64,000 nucleotides of DNA from Callorhinus ursinus (GCF_003265705.1 NW_020312867.1:5641221-5705220); one strand, 5' to 3'. Positions 23,010 to 35,092 are shown, counted from the first letter of the stretch. The notes: generated from the letters alone by a model not told the origin. Numbers and translations: made by a program.

Positions 23010-23220
23010 TTTATTTATTTATTTTGGGGGGGGGGGCTGTAGAGAGAGAGAGAGTGCATACGCATTAGCTGGGGTGGGGGGGTGGGGAGGGACAGGGTAG
23101 AGAGTCTCAAGCAGACTCTGCGCCGAGCCCGAGAAGGGCTTGATCTCACAACCCTGAGATCACGACCTGAGCTGAAACCAAGAATTGGATGCCCAACAGA
23201 CTGTGCCATCCAGGCGCTCC
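23010..23220 (-). mobile_element. Can-SINE, diverged
   Basis: Antisense, with a G-run in the tail region (23025-23036); approximate flanks TCACTTTTA. Confidence 0.75.
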
Positions 23221-23254
23221 TTCTTTTTCACTTTTAAAATAATGTTAAGGGCAG

Positions 23255-23359
23255 GGACACCTGGGTGGCCCAGTTGGTTAAGCATCTGCCTTCGGGTCAG
23301 GTCATGATCCCAGGACTCTGAAGGTAGACGCTTAACCAACTGGGCCACCTAGGCGCCCC
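23255..23359. repeat. Fold-back of two Can-SINE heads
   Basis: A sense head (CACCTGGGTGGCCCAGTTGG... to about 23318) runs straight into an antisense head (...CTTAACCAACTGGGCCACCT to 23359) with neither body, giving a roughly 40-bp-arm palindrome. Confidence 0.75.
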
Positions 23360-23555
23360 TATTTATTCCTTTTAGAGAGAGAGAGAGGGAGCGAGAGAAC
23401 AGCAGGGAGGGGTGGAGGGAGACGGGAGAGAGAATCCCAAGCAGACTCCACGTGGAGCTCAGAGCCTGACTGGGGCTTGATCCCAGGACCCTGAGATCAC
23501 GACCTGGGCTGAAATCAAGAGTCAGACGCCTGACTATGCCACCCAGGCTTCCCAA
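23360..23555 (-). mobile_element. Can-SINE, diverged
   Basis: Antisense; head weakly conserved (TATGCCACCCAGGCTTCCC). Confidence 0.75.
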
Positions 23556-24065
23556 TTTATTTGGTTTTATGGTTAAATGGTGAACATTTCTTATGTTATT
23601 AAATTTTCTATAACAGGTTGGCAAATTGGCAAAAAAAGTTAGAGCATGTTTTTTGTAAATAAAGTTCTGTTGAAATACAGCCATGCCCATTTGTTTATAT
23701 ATTATCTGTGGCTGCATTTGGTACTACAATAGCAAAATTGTGTAGTTGTGACAGGGACCGTATGGTTTGCAAAGCCTAAAAATTTTTCTATCTGGTTTTT
23801 TATAGAAAGTTTGCCAACCTGTCATTTTAATGGCTATCCCATACTCTGTTGTTGGAATGCTTAATAAAAATAATAGCTAACATTTATTTAACAGTTCTTC
23901 AGTGAACATCTTTGATACATATTCAAAATTATTTCTTTAAGATAATTTGAGGATTTCATATACAGGATGCAAATGGAAGAGAGTGATTTCACTTAGATAC
24001 CATAATAATTGGATCAGGAATGAGTGAGAAATATGGAACCCTCTCTCTTAAATCTGAGGTTACTT

Positions 24066-25165
24066 TTTTTTTTCTTTTTTATTGTTATGTTAATCACCAT
24101 ACATTACATCATTAGTTTTGGATGTAGTGTTCGATGTTTCATTGTTTGTGCATAACACCCAGTGCTCCACGCAGAACGTGCCCTCTTTAATACCCGTCCC
24201 CAGGCTAACCCATCCCCCCACCCCCCTCCCCTCTAGAACCCTCAGTTTGTTTTTCAGAGTCCATTGTCTCTCATGGTTCGTCTCCCCCTCTGCTTTCCCC
24301 CCTTCATTCTTCCCTTCCTGCTATCTTCTTTTTTTTTCTTTTTTTTTATTAAAGATTTTATTTATTTGAGAGACAGAGAATGAGAGATAGAGACCACGAG
24401 AAGGGAAGAGGGTCAGAGGGAGAAGCAGACTCCCCGCCGAGCAGGGAGCCTGATGCGGGACTTGATCCCGAGACTCCAGGATCATGACCTGAGCCGAAGG
24501 CAGTTGCTTAACCAGCTGAGCCACCCAGGCGCCCTTCTTTTTTTTTTTCTTAACATATATTCCATTATTTGTTTCAGAAGTACAGATCTGTGATCCAACA
24601 GTCTTGCACAGTTCACAGCGCTCACCATAGCACATACCCTACCCAACATCTATCACCCAGCCACCCCATCCCTCCCACCCCCCACCACTGCAGCAACACT
24701 CAGTTTGTTTCCTGAGATTAAGAATTCCTCATATCAGTGCAGTCATATGATACATGTCTTTCTCTGATTGACTTATTTCACTCAGCATAACACCCTCCAG
24801 TTCCATCCACGTAGTTGCAAATGGCAAGATCTCATTCCTTTTGATGGCTGCATAATATTCCATTGTGTATATATACCACATCTTCTTTATCCATTCATCT
24901 GTCGATGGACATCTTGGCTCTTTCCACAGTTTGGCTGTTGTGGACATTGCTGCTATAAACATTGGGGTGCACGTACCCCTTCGGATCCCTACATTTGTAT
25001 CTTTGGGGTAAATACCCAGTAGCGCAATTGCTGGATCGTATGGTAGCTCTATTTTCAACTTTTTGAGGAACCTCCATACTGTTTTCCAGAGGGGTTGCAC
25101 CAGCTTGCATTCCCACCAACAGTGTAGGAGGCTTCCCCTTTCTCCGCATCCCTGCCAACATCTGT
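24066..25165 (-). mobile_element. 5'-truncated L1, antisense, with SINE insertion
   Basis: The 3' end (TTTATTGTTATGTTAATCACC reversed) and the end of ORF2 on the minus strand ([20 protein letters not shown] and YTMEYYAAIKRNEILPFATT) identify a carnivore L1 tail. An antisense Can-SINE occupies about 24336-24534. It has only the ORF2 C-terminus and cannot be autonomous. Confidence 0.85.
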
Positions 25166-25373
25166 CGTTAAATCTTATGTTTCTATTCATTATACACATT
25201 TTATGATACTTATTTTTTTTCTGGTCTAGATATAAAACATTCAAACAAAATATTTATATATATGGGGTATATATAAAGGCACCCCATTGCCTTGCCAGTT
25301 TGCTCCCTCAGGGTAACTGCTATATCCACCAATTACAATGTGGTTTCTATCCTGTGATTAAATACTATTTTTT

Positions 25374-25762
25374 ATTTTTTTAATTTTTTTTTAAAGATTT
25401 TATTTAGTTATTTGAGAGAGAGAATGAGAGAGCGAGCATGAGGGGTGGAGAGTCAGAGGGAGAAGCAGACTCCCCACTGAGCAGGGAGCCCGATGCGGGA
25501 TTTGATTCCGGGACTCCAGGACCACGACCTGAGCCGAAGGCAGGCGCTTAGCCAACTGAGCCACCCAGGCGCCCTAAGTACTAGTTTTTAAAAATAAAAA
25601 ATGTTTAGGGGGCCTGAGTAGCCCAGTCGTTAAGCATCTGCCTTCGCCTCAGGTCATGATCCCAGGGTCCTGGGATCGAGTCCCGCATCGGGCTCCCTGC
25701 TCCTTGGGAGCCTGCTTCTCTCTCTCTCTCTCATGAATAAATAAATAAAATCTTAAAAAAAA
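25374..25762. mobile_element. Head-to-head Can-SINE pair (25374-25575 minus; 25608-25762 plus)
   Basis: The antisense copy has flanks AAATACTATTTTT / AAGTACTAGTTTTT. The sense copy is flanked by AAATAAAAAATGTTT. The 32-bp gap is the sum of the two duplications. Confidence 0.85.
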
Positions 25763-25800
25763 AAATAAAAAATGTTTGCCTTAAAAATGCCTCCAATTGG

Positions 25801-26000
25801 GGCGCCTGGGTGGCTCAGTTGGTTAAGCGACTGCCTTCGGTTCAGGTCATGATCCTGGAGTCCCGGGATCGAGTCCTGCATCGGGCTCCCTGCTCGGCGA
25901 GGAGCCTGCTTCTCCCTCTAACCCTCCCCCCTCTCATGTACTCTTTCTCTCTCTCTCATTCTCACTCTCTCAAAATAAATAAATAAATCTTTAAAAAAAA
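25801..26000 (+). mobile_element. Young Can-SINE
   Basis: Sense; exact 17-bp TSD AAAATGCCTCCAATTGG (25784-25800, 26001-26017), 155 bp upstream of exon 7. Confidence 0.94.
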
Positions 26001-26155
26001 AAAATGCCTCCAATTGGTCCAGTGTGAGCATGGTGCCAGGAGGACTCGGAGCCAGGGCATAATGCTGCGGGAGCCGACCCCTCCCCGGGGCGGGGGGGGC
26101 GGGGCGTGCTACTCCTGCTAGTCCTGTTACCAAGTTTTGGTGCCTTTCTCCCCAG

Positions 26156-26276
26156 GTCTGTCATGCGAGGCTGTGACAACATGTGCAGCTACTGCATTGT
26201 TCCTTTCACACGTGGCCGGGAGAGGAGTCGCCCTGTTGCTTCCATTCTAGAGGAAGTGAGGAAGCTTTCAGAGCAG
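26156..26276 (+). CDS. CDK5RAP1: CDK5RAP1 exon 7: radical-SAM CxxxCxxC motif
   Basis: Acceptor CCCCAG ends at 26155, donor GTGAAA at 26277. Forty codons, [10 protein letters not shown] to [10 protein letters not shown]. The motif [20 protein letters not shown] contains C254, C258 and C261, which bind the SAM-cleaving 4Fe-4S cluster. Confidence 0.97.
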
Positions 26277-26689
26277 GTGAAAAGTTCTCCAGGTCTTTGT
26301 CTTCTAAGTGTGGTTTTAGGAGGATGAGGAGAACCTTTCTTGTTTTGCTGCCTGTGCTCTCTCTGAGCTATGTGAGTTTAGAACGCGTACCTGGCCAGAA
26401 AGAAATACCTGGGTGAATATCTTGGATTTGCTGTTTATAAATTATAGGCAGATCCATGTGAAGTTTGCTTAGGAGGCAGCACATTGGAATGGAGAGAGCA
26501 TGAGTCTAGAGTCAGATGATTAAGTATGAATTCTGGCTGCAGCATTCTCGGGTTTGGTGCCCTGCTCACTTAACTGTCATCTTTGAAACAGTTTCCCAAT
26601 CTATGAAAAGAAGATAAAATAGTAACTTCCTTGCTGGGTTATTGGAAAGATTGTTGTAGCTTAAATGCTTTTCTTTCTTTCTTTTTCTT

Positions 26690-27002
26690 TTTTTTTAAGA
26701 AATCTCCACACCCACTGTGGAGCTTGAACTCAAAACCCTGAGATCAAGAGTCACATGCTCTACCAACTGAGTTGGCCAGGTGCCCGTGTAGTTTAAGTTT
26801 TTTTTTTCCCTAAAGATTTATTTATTTTTAGAGAGCATTCGTAAAGAGGGGGAGGAACAGAGGGAGAGGGAGAAAGAATCACAAGCAGGCTCTTTGCTAA
26901 GCACAGAGCCTGACGTGGTGCTTGATCTCATAACCCTGAGATCATGACTTGAGCTGAAACCAAGAGTCAGACACTCAACCAACTGAGCCACCAAGGTGCT
27001 CC
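26690..27002 (-). mobile_element. Two antisense Can-SINEs (26690-26786 short type; 26800-27002)
   Basis: The short type has AATCTCCACACCCACTGTGG; the longer one is diverged (GAGCCACCAAGGTGCTCC). Confidence 0.8.
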
Positions 27003-27004
27003 TA

Positions 27005-27421
27005 AAATTTTTTTTAAGATTTATTTATTTATTGGGGACGCCTGGGTGGCTCAGTCGTTAAGCATCTGCCTTCGGCTCAGGTCATGATCCCAGGGTCCTG
27101 GGATTGAGCCCTGCATCGGGCTCCCTGCTTTGTGGGAAGCCTGCTTCTCCCTCCCCGACTCCCTCTGCTTGTGTTCCCTCTCTCACTGTGTCTCTTTCTG
27201 TCAAAAAATAAAATCTTAAAACAACAAAAAAAGATTTATTTATTTGAGAGAAAGAGAGCTGGGGAGGAGGGGGGCAGAGGAAGAGGGGAAGGGAGAGAAT
27301 CTCAAACAGACTCCCCACTGAGTGTGGAGCCCACTGGAGGGCTTGATCTCAAGACACTGAGGTCATGACCTGAGCCAAAATCAGGAGTAGGCCCCTGAAC
27401 TTGTGCACCACCCAGGTGCCC
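27005..27421. mobile_element. Can-SINE (minus) with a sense Can-SINE nested in its tail (27034-27226)
   Basis: The sense copy is flanked by AAGATTTATTTATTT, which is the tail consensus of the antisense host, and separates the host's tail (27005-27033) from its body (27228-27421). Confidence 0.82.
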
Positions 27422-28002
27422 TGCCCCTAATGTTTTTAAACTACTTGGCACATAGGAAATTTTCAGAGAATGATTTATTTGTCTGTTATAGGGAAACTTC
27501 CCAAATATCTTCCTCATTTTTATTACAGAGCCAGCTTACTAGTTGAGGGACAGAGAATAGATGAGGGTAGTGAATCCAGTCAGAGGCCAGAGGGGAAATA
27601 ACTATTTCCTTCCTTTTGGGAGCTGGTCCCCGCTAACTCTAGGCCTGGATCTTTTAGCCCTGAAGAGGAGGACTGTAGATGGGAATATGGAGCTTTTCTT
27701 CCACTAGAGTCTCCCTGTTGCCTTACTTGCTTGGCTCAGGAACTGTGGAAGCTAGCCCCTGCTCTAGTTTTCAGTCAGCAGTTTGTCTGTTCTTACACTC
27801 TGGCAGTGCTCTCTTCTCATCTCCCATTCCCCAATTCTTAGTTCCCTGATTTGGTCTCTGGCTGCTCACAGGCACTCTGAGGTATTCTCCATACCCTACC
27901 TCTCCAAGTGCTTCCTGGTCTCAAGTTGTCTCCTTCTTCCCTTCCAACTCCCTCACAGTACCAGAACTTACTCTTCAGGATAGAGACATTGTTTATTGTT
28001 TT

Positions 28003-28561
28003 ATTTATTTATTTTAAAGATTTTATTTATTTATTTGACAGAGAGAGAGAGGGAGCACAAGCAGGGGGAGCGATAGGCAGAGGGAGATGGAGAAGGAGAC
28101 TCCCCACTGAGCAGGGAGCCTAACTCAGGGCTCAGTCCCAGGACCCTGGGATCATGACCTGAGCTGAAGGCAGATGCTTAACCAACTGAGCCACCCAGGT
28201 GCTCCCAAATGTCTTTTTTTTTTTTTTTAAATTTATTTATTTTTAAGTAATCTCTACACCCAACATGTGGCTCAAACTCACGACCCAAGAGTCCCAGGCT
28301 CTACCAACTAAGCCAGCTAGGTGCTCCTCAAAATTTCTTAGTTGTCCAAAATATCTTTTTTTTTTTTTTTAAGATTTTATTTATTTATTTGAGAGAGAGA
28401 GTGAGAGAGAGAGAGAAAGAAAACAGGGAGGAGCAGAGGGAGAGGGAGAAGCAGACTCCCCACTGACCATGGAGGTCTACATGGGTCTCAGTCCTGGGAC
28501 TTCAGGATCATGACCTGAGCTGAAGGCAGATGCTTAACTGACTGAATCACCCAGGCGTCCC
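28003..28561 (-). mobile_element. Three antisense Can-SINEs (28003-28206, 28215-28328 short type, 28354-28561)
   Basis: The last is flanked by TGTCCAAAATA / TGTCCAAAAATA. The short one has TAATCTCTACACCCAACATG. Confidence 0.85.
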
Positions 28562-28626
28562 TGTCCAAAAATACTGTATTGCTTTTTTTATTTTCAAACC
28601 GAGATCCAATCAAGATTTGTGGTTTT

Positions 28627-28817
28627 GGGGCACCTTGGTGGCTCAGTTGTTAAGCATCTGCCTTCGGCTCAAGTCATGATCCAGGGTTCTGGGATTGAGC
28701 CCCACATCGGGCTCCCTGCTCTGCGGGAAGCCTATTTCTCCCTCTCCCACTCCCCCTGCTTGTGTTCCCTCTCTCGCTGTGTCTCTCTCTATCAAATAAA
28801 TAAATCTTTAAAAAAAA
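28627..28817 (+). mobile_element. Can-SINE
   Basis: Sense; exact TSD AGATTTGTGGTTTT (28613-28626, 28818-28831). Confidence 0.93.
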
Positions 28818-29232
28818 AGATTTGTGGTTTTACTTGGTTTGTATATTTCTTCAATCCCTCTTAATTTAAAACAGCCCTTTCATTTTTTTGTTGTTTGCTT
28901 TAAATGATACATTAAGTTTTTGAAGAGATTGGATATGTCTGGATTTGTCTGATTGCTTCTTCATGTTGTCATATAAAATATTCCTCTGAATTCTGGTAAA
29001 CTGGAAGTTAGGTGTAAAAGCTTGACTCACATTAGGCTAAATATTTTGGGAAGAATACTTCATAGGCAATGATTATATAATATTCAGTTGACAGAATGCT
29101 GTCATAATTTGATTTATGGTGTTATAAATTAACCATTATTATTGAACATTGAGTTTGTGTCCAGGTTTTTGCTACTCTAAAAAATGTTTTGATAATTTTT
29201 ATTTAAGGTTTTAAAAATTCTAAAGTTCATTT

Positions 29233-29294
29233 TTTTTAAATCTTATTTTTATTTATTTATCTATCTATCTATCTATTTATTTATTTATTTATTC

Positions 29295-29325
<31 letters not shown>

Positions 29326-29446
29326 GCAGAGGGAGAGGCAGGCTCCCAAGGAGCAGGGAGCCTGATGCGGGACTCGATCCCAGGACCCTGGGATCATGAC
29401 CTGAGCCGAAGGCAGACGCTTAACCATCTGAGCCACCCAGGCGCCC
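29233..29446 (-). mobile_element. Can-SINE with TATC microsatellite tail
   Basis: Antisense; TSD CTAAAGTTCATTT; the tail contains (TATC)n at about 29259-29276. Confidence 0.9.
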
Positions 29447-29621
29447 TAAAGTTCATTTCTTCAGACAAGATGACCAAATGTGAAATTACTGGTTAAATAC
29501 AGAATAGAATACATTTATGGATGGCTCTTGGTAGGCTCAACTAATTTCAGTTAGTGATTTGGCATGAAACTACCAAAAAAATTTTGATTTGCTTCCGATG
29601 TATTTATTTTCCCTTTCTTAG

Positions 29622-29852
29622 GGGCTGAAAGAAGTGACACTTCTTGGTCAGAATGTTAATAGTTTTCGGGACAGTTCTGAAGTCCAGTTCAACAATGCAG
29701 TGTCTACTAACCTGAGCCGTGGCTTTTCTACCAACTATAAACCCAAGCATGGGGGTCTTCGTTTTGCTCACCTTCTGGATCAGGTCTCCAGAGTAGATCC
29801 TGAAATGAGGATCCGTTTCACCTCTCCCCACCCCAAAGACTTTCCTGATGAG
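29622..29852 (+). CDS. CDK5RAP1: CDK5RAP1 exon 8: radical-SAM core
   Basis: Acceptor TTCTTAG ends at 29621, donor GTGAGT at 29853. Seventy-seven codons in phase 0, [10 protein letters not shown] to [19 protein letters not shown] and RIRFTSPHP are conserved barrel strands of the family. The region between NSF and GGLRFAHLL is the variable insertion of the eukaryotic enzyme. Confidence 0.96.
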
Positions 29853-30383
29853 GTGAGTATCAACAGTGAACTGTGCCAGGCTGTTACCAGTATCCTTAAG
29901 TATGCCAAAGGCTGGACCCAGTGGGAGGCAGCAGTCCTTGAATCTTGCTCAGGGGATCTTGTGTATTGCTGTATTGCCCTTTAATTCCACCAAAGATTTA
30001 AAGTCCACCGAGGTGGGGCAGAGATGGGACTGATATATTTAAAAAAATTTTGTCTTCAAGGGCATCACGGTCAGATTGTCATCTTCATCTGTAAAAAGGG
30101 ATTAATAATAACCTTCCGCTTTAGGTTGTTGGGAAATAGGTATAATGTATGGAAGGTACTTATCAAAGTGCCTTAGCAATGCATGGAATGTATAGCCCAC
30201 ATGTGGAACCTTTTGTTTTTGAGTTTTTTTGTTTTGGTGAAATATCTGTCTTTTGGCCCCACCCCTACCTTTTTGCCACTGGATTATATTCTTAACTGAG
30301 TTGTAAAAGTTCTTTATGTATTCTTGATATAAATCCTTTGTCAGTATATTTTTTCAAATATTTTTTCTTAGTTCTAGTTTCTT

Positions 30384-30689
30384 CATTTTAAATACTTTAT
30401 TTTTTAAAGATTGATTTATTTTAGAGTGTGCAAGTGAGGGGCAGGGGGAATAGAGGGAGAGGGAGAGAGAGACTCTCAAGCAGACTCCCTGATGAGTGTA
30501 GGGCTTGACTCCAGGACCCTGAGATCATGGCCTGAGCCAAAATCAAGACTTGGGCACTTAACTGACTGAGCCACCCAGGTGCCCCTTAAGGATTTTATTT
30601 TTAAGTAATCTCCACACCCAGTGTGGGGCTTCAACACAACCCTGAGATCCATAGTTGCATGCTCCACCAACTGGGCCAGCCAGGTTCCA
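30384..30689 (-). mobile_element. Two antisense Can-SINEs (about 30400-30585 and 30586-30689)
   Basis: The pair is enclosed by TAGTTCTAGTTTCTT and TAGTTCCAGTTTCTT; the right one is the short older type, entered by the left one. Confidence 0.8.
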
Positions 30690-30719
30690 CCTAGTTCCAG
30701 TTTCTTGATGATGTCTTTT

Positions 30720-31511
30720 ATTTTTTATTTTTATTTATTTATTTATTTATTTATTTTAAGATTTTATTTATTTATTTGACAGAGAGACACAGCGAGAGCA
30801 GGAACACAAGCAGGGGGAATGGGAGAGGGAGAAGCAGGCTTCCTGCGGAGCAAGGAGCCTGATGTGGGGCTCGATCCCAGGACCCTGGGATCATGACCTG
30901 AGCCGAAGGCAGCCGCTTAACTGACTGAGCCACCCAGGCGCCCTATTTTTATTTATTTTTTATTATTATTTTTTAAACTTTTATTTATTTATTTATTCAT
31001 GAGAGACAGAGAGAGAGAGAGAGAGGCAGAGGGAGAAGCAGGCTCCCAAGGAGCAGGGAGCCCGATGCGGGACTCGATCCCAGGACCTTGGGATCATGAC
31101 CTGAGCCGAAGGCAGACGCTTAACCATCTGAGCCACCCAGGCGCCCTTATTTTTTAATTTTTATTAAGATTTTATTTATTAGAGAGAGAGCGAGAGAGAG
31201 GGAGAAGCAGGATTCCTGCTGAGCAGGGAGCCGGACATGGGGCTTGATCCCAGGACCTCAGGATCATGACCTGAGCCGAAGGCAGATGCTTAACTGACTG
31301 AGCCACCCAGGCAACCCTTGATGGTGTCTTTTATTTATTTATAAAGATTTTATTTATTTATTTGAGAGAGTGCATGAGGCGGGGAGGGTCAGAGGGAGAA
31401 GCAGACTCCCTGCCGAGCAGGGAGCCTGATGTGGGACTCGATCCCGGGACTCCAGGATCATGACCTGAGCCGAAGGCAGTCGCTTAACCAACTGAGCCAC
31501 CCAGGTGCCCC
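30720..31511 (-). mobile_element. Cluster of four antisense Can-SINEs
   Basis: Copies at about 30735-30943, 30960-31146, 31150-31317 and 31335-31511. GATGATGTCTTTTATTT, GATGGTGTCTTTTATTT and GATGGTGTCTTTTAC flank the cluster and its last member, so the same 15-bp target was used at least twice. Confidence 0.82.
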
Positions 31512-31832
31512 ATGATGGTGTCTTTTACAGTGGCTAATTAGTTTGGAAGTTAGATGAAACAAATAACCATTTTTCCTTTTTTGTCTGTGTCAGCCTATGC
31601 CTTGAATTTGAACTCTGCTTGCTTTTTTCACTTTTTGAAAGCAGAGATGCCATCAGGGAAATGAAATGTCTGGGACAGATAACATGGCTTGAGTAAAAAT
31701 AAAGGACTTGGGTAATCAGCCTGTTAATTACTTGAAGATTCACCTTGGTAGAGAAACAGTGGGGGTGGTATTTCTTTCTGCAGGATTCTTTGGTGAGACT
31801 TTGATGACCTTTAATGTGTTCTATCTAATCAG

Positions 31833-31930
31833 GTTCTACAGCTGATTCATGAGAGAGACAACATCTGTAAACAGATCCACCTACCAGCCCAGAGTGGAAG
31901 CAGCCGTGTATTGGAGGCTATGCGGAGAGG
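31833..31930 (+). CDS. CDK5RAP1: CDK5RAP1 exon 9: radical-SAM core
   Basis: Acceptor AATCAG ends at 31832, donor GTCAGA at 31931. Thirty-two codons ([10 protein letters not shown] to VLEAMRR) plus GG of split Gly398. [17 protein letters not shown] is the highly conserved substrate-side loop of methylthiotransferases. The GTCAGA donor is weaker than its neighbours. Confidence 0.95.
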
Positions 31931-33046
31931 GTCAGACTTGCTTGGGGAGGGGGCATCATGCACCTTTCCATGTTTTCTTAAGGACCACACAGTGTCTAAG
32001 AACCTAGTATAGTGTGTGGCACATAGGAGCTGCTCAATAAATTTGTTACATGAGTAAACTCATGGACACGATAACTTGCTTCTGTTTACTCCAGAAGTGT
32101 AGACTAAAAGGACTGAATCACTCATGTCATTTGTTTAACATTTCTTTTTAAGATTTATTTATTTTAGAGAGAGAGAGAGGGAGAGGGCACGCGTGGAGGG
32201 GGCAGAGAGTCTTAAGCAGACTCTGCACTGAGTGCAGAGCCCGATGTGGGGCTTGATCTCATGACCCTGAGATCACGACCTGAGCCAAAACCAAGTCAGA
32301 TGCTCAACTGACTAAGCCACCCAGGCCCCCTAGCATGTTTTTTTATTAAGCACCTACTGTGTGGCACACTCTTTTTGAAATTGGAATTCTGTAGCTTTTA
32401 ACATTAAAGCTTTTTAAGTCTTGGAATTTAAACATACCTCTGTGTGTTCACTTACTTTGGGAGTTATATGTCTTGCAGAGGTAAGACTGAAAGGGTAAAG
32501 TGACAAATGGAAAGCTGTATGGAACAAGTGCCTTGCCTTGTTTTCCACATCGGCAATTTTAGAGATCCTTCTAAGTGTTTAATCTGTCCTCACTTATGAA
32601 ATAAAAAGGCTATTTACTTATTTTTTTTAAGATTTATTTATTTGAGAGAGAGAGCACGAATGGGAGGGGCAGAGGGAGAGGGAGAGAGAATCTCAAGCAG
32701 ACTCCTTCTTGAGCGTGGAGCCTGACCCGGGGCTCGATCTTATGACACAGATCAGGACCTGAGCTGTCTGTCGCTTAACCTACTGTGCCACTCAGGTGCC
32801 CCCTACTTATTTTTTAAAAAGGCTATTTAAAATAATATATGTTCTTGAACTAAAGATTCATGGACTGTAGATTAGGTTACACTACAGGATTTGGATCAAA
32901 AGGGCTCTTTTGGGTACTTTAACCTACTTTTGTACTGTCCTATATGGATGAGATGTGGTTATATGTGGTAATTCATAGTGTTATCTTTTTGTAGCATTCA
33001 TTTAAAGAAGATTGGTTCATCTAAGCCTTTTTGTTCTTTATTGCAG
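31931..33046. other. CDK5RAP1 intron 9
   Basis: Two antisense Can-SINEs: 32144-32330 and 32621-32802 (TSD TACTTATTTTTT). The rest is unassigned AT-rich sequence. Confidence 0.7.
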
Positions 33047-33102
33047 GTATTCAAGGGAAGCTTATGTGGAGTTAATTCATCGTATCAGAGAATCTATCCC
33101 AG
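33047..33102 (+). CDS. CDK5RAP1: CDK5RAP1 exon 10: 56-nt exon
   Basis: Acceptor TTGCAG ends at 33046, donor GTATGT at 33103. Completes Gly398, then 18 codons (YSREAYVELIHRIRESIP), then G of split Gly417. YSREAYVELI is the family's helix after the MRRGY motif. Confidence 0.95.
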
Positions 33103-34377
33103 GTATGTTTAAGAAATACTCTGTTGAGCACATCACTCTTAACAGTGATCACATCGTTTTTGTCAGATACAGGCAACGCCTATGATACTACCTTATGACA
33201 CCCTTTATGCTTCTTTTGCTCCTCTTCATTTTTCTCTTTCTCTCATTTTACTCCTTTTTGGTTTTTTAATGTCATGGTCTTGCTAGATGTACACAAAGAT
33301 ATGGATCAGCTTGTGACCTCAGGATGAAAGAGATTTGTTTTCTATAGTCTTTGTGTTTCTGAACGTATGGGACAGACCTTGTTCTTTTTTACTAGCTGGC
33401 AAAGTTAGTTTGGTCTAAATTAGTTCTGATTTGGGGGCAATTGATATCTTTAAAAATGTGTACTTAGAGGTAATTCCTTTCCTATTAACTCTTACTCCTT
33501 TTTCTCTTTTCTCTTCCTCCTAATAAAATTACTTTGTAGTCTTTTAATTTAGATTTGGTTGACAATGTCTACATTTGTTTCCAAATTTCTAAATATTGTA
33601 ACTTGCATTATGCATAAATAGTTTCATTTTGGATTGGCAGGGTAGTGTGGAAGTTTTCTGGGCTTCAGTTTCCTCATTTATAAAATAGAGTTAATAAAGG
33701 GTGCTTGGCTGGCTCAGTCAGTAGAGCATGGGACTCTTGATCTCAGGATCGTGAGTTCAGGCCCCATGTGTGGCATAGAGTTTACTTTAAAAAAAAATAC
33801 ATATGTATATATAAAATAGAGTTGGTAGTACCTCACTGGATTGTTGGGATAATTACATAGATTAAATTAAATAGATAGGAAAGCATAGCACTTAGTATTT
33901 AGTGACCAATAGTTATTGTTCCTATAGTCTTAAACATTATGTGAAATTGGCTTCAAAAGTATGTTTTTTAAAGATTTTATTTAAAAAATTTTATAAAAGA
34001 TTTATTTATTTATTTAAGGGGGGGGTTGTGCATGCATGCGAGGGGAGGAACCAGAGGGAGAGAAGCAGACTGTGCTGAGCATGGAGCCCCACACGGGGCT
34101 CGACCTTATGATCCTGAGATCATGACCTAAGCCGCAACCAAGAGTTGGGCGCTTAACCAACTGAGCCACTCAGGCACCCCAAAGTATGAGAACATTCTGG
34201 ATAAGCAAGCCTATCCCATCTTCCTCTGTAATAACTATTCTGTTTCACTTGCACATAAACTGAACAGCTCCAGGAAAGGTTTACAATTGCTACTCTGCCC
34301 TCTGTAGCCCACAAGTGCCAAAGGCCTCTCTTGAAGGTAAGCAGCAGTGACATGTTGTCCTTTGTCATGCGTTGCAG
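33103..34377. other. CDK5RAP1 intron 10
   Basis: A short-type sense Can-SINE at 33698-33805 (TSD TATAAAATAGAGTT) and an antisense Can-SINE at 33965-34180 (TSD AAAGTATG with a T-rich tail). The rest shows nothing I can name. Confidence 0.7.
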
Positions 34378-34508
34378 GGGTGAGCCTCAGCAGCGATTTC
34401 ATTGCTGGCTTTTGTGGTGAGACAGAGGATGATCACCTCCAGACAGTGTCTTTGCTTCGGGAAGTTCAGTACAACATGGGCTTTCTTTTTGCTTACAGTA
34501 TGAGACAG
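34378..34508 (+). CDS. CDK5RAP1: CDK5RAP1 exon 11: radical-SAM core
   Basis: Acceptor TTGCAG ends at 34377, donor GTAAGC at 34509. Completes Gly417, then 43 codons ([10 protein letters not shown] to FAYSMRQ). [15 protein letters not shown] (IxxDxIxGFPGET-like) and FLFAYSMR are conserved in this family. Confidence 0.96.
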
Positions 34509-34900
34509 GTAAGCCCTGGGATGGAGGAAAAGCTACTTCTGTGCTGACACTGACAGAATTCCTGACTGGTTTCTGGTTGTAGACAACTGGCAAGAAAAGA
34601 AAGTGGCAGCAGGGCGGTCCTTGAGAAGCCATGAGGATCTTACCACTCATTTCTTTATTTTTATTTTAATCAGCCTGTCTACTATTTTATACAATTCATT
34701 GATTTGAGATGAAAATGGATTGCTTGTGACAATATTTATTTTCATTAAAATATTTTAAGTTATGTTTAGATCGTTTAGAATTTGAATGTGGAGGTAGGGA
34801 TACTACTCTCCTTATAAGAAAGCTAAAATCATGCAGGACTTTTTTGACCTACAGATGTGAATTGTTTCACGGATGCACCTTGTCCTCCTAGCTATCCTGA

Positions 34901-35092
34901 GCTATTTTATTTTATTTTTAAGATTTTATTTATTTATTTGACAGAGAGATAGCGAGAGCAGGAACACAAGCAGGGGGAGTGGGAGAGGTTCCTGCCGGGC
35001 AGGGTGCCTGATGTGGGACTCGATCCCAGGACCCTGGGATCATGACTTGAGCCAAAGGCAGACACTTAACAACTGAGCCACCCAGGCGCCCC
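34901..35092 (-). mobile_element. Can-SINE
   Basis: Antisense; flanks TGAGCTATTTTA / TAAGCTATTTTA. Confidence 0.88.

Larger units (their letters stand above)
22963..26155. other. CDK5RAP1 intron 6
   Basis: SINEs at both ends, L1 in the middle; 23560-24065 is unassigned, AT-rich and free of SINEs. Confidence 0.6.
26277..29621. other. CDK5RAP1 intron 7
   Basis: Antisense MIR at 26470-26680 (GAGAGAGCATGAGTCTAGAG). 27430-28000 and 28860-29220 are unassigned; the latter partly resembles an old L1 3' region. Confidence 0.55.
29853..31832. other. CDK5RAP1 intron 8
   Basis: 29853-30200 and 31512-31832 unassigned; 30200-30395 is an antisense L1 ORF2 scrap (GAGTTGTAAAAGTTCTTTAT); the remainder is a SINE cluster. 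Confidence 0.6.

Noticed and set aside
24729..25244. Minus-strand open frame of 171 codons
   Set aside because: End of L1 ORF2 in a 5'-truncated element, not a host gene.
30720..31511. Direct-repeat array resembling a CRISPR or satellite
   Set aside because: The units are whole SINEs with their own tails and target duplications; spacing and spacers do not fit an array.
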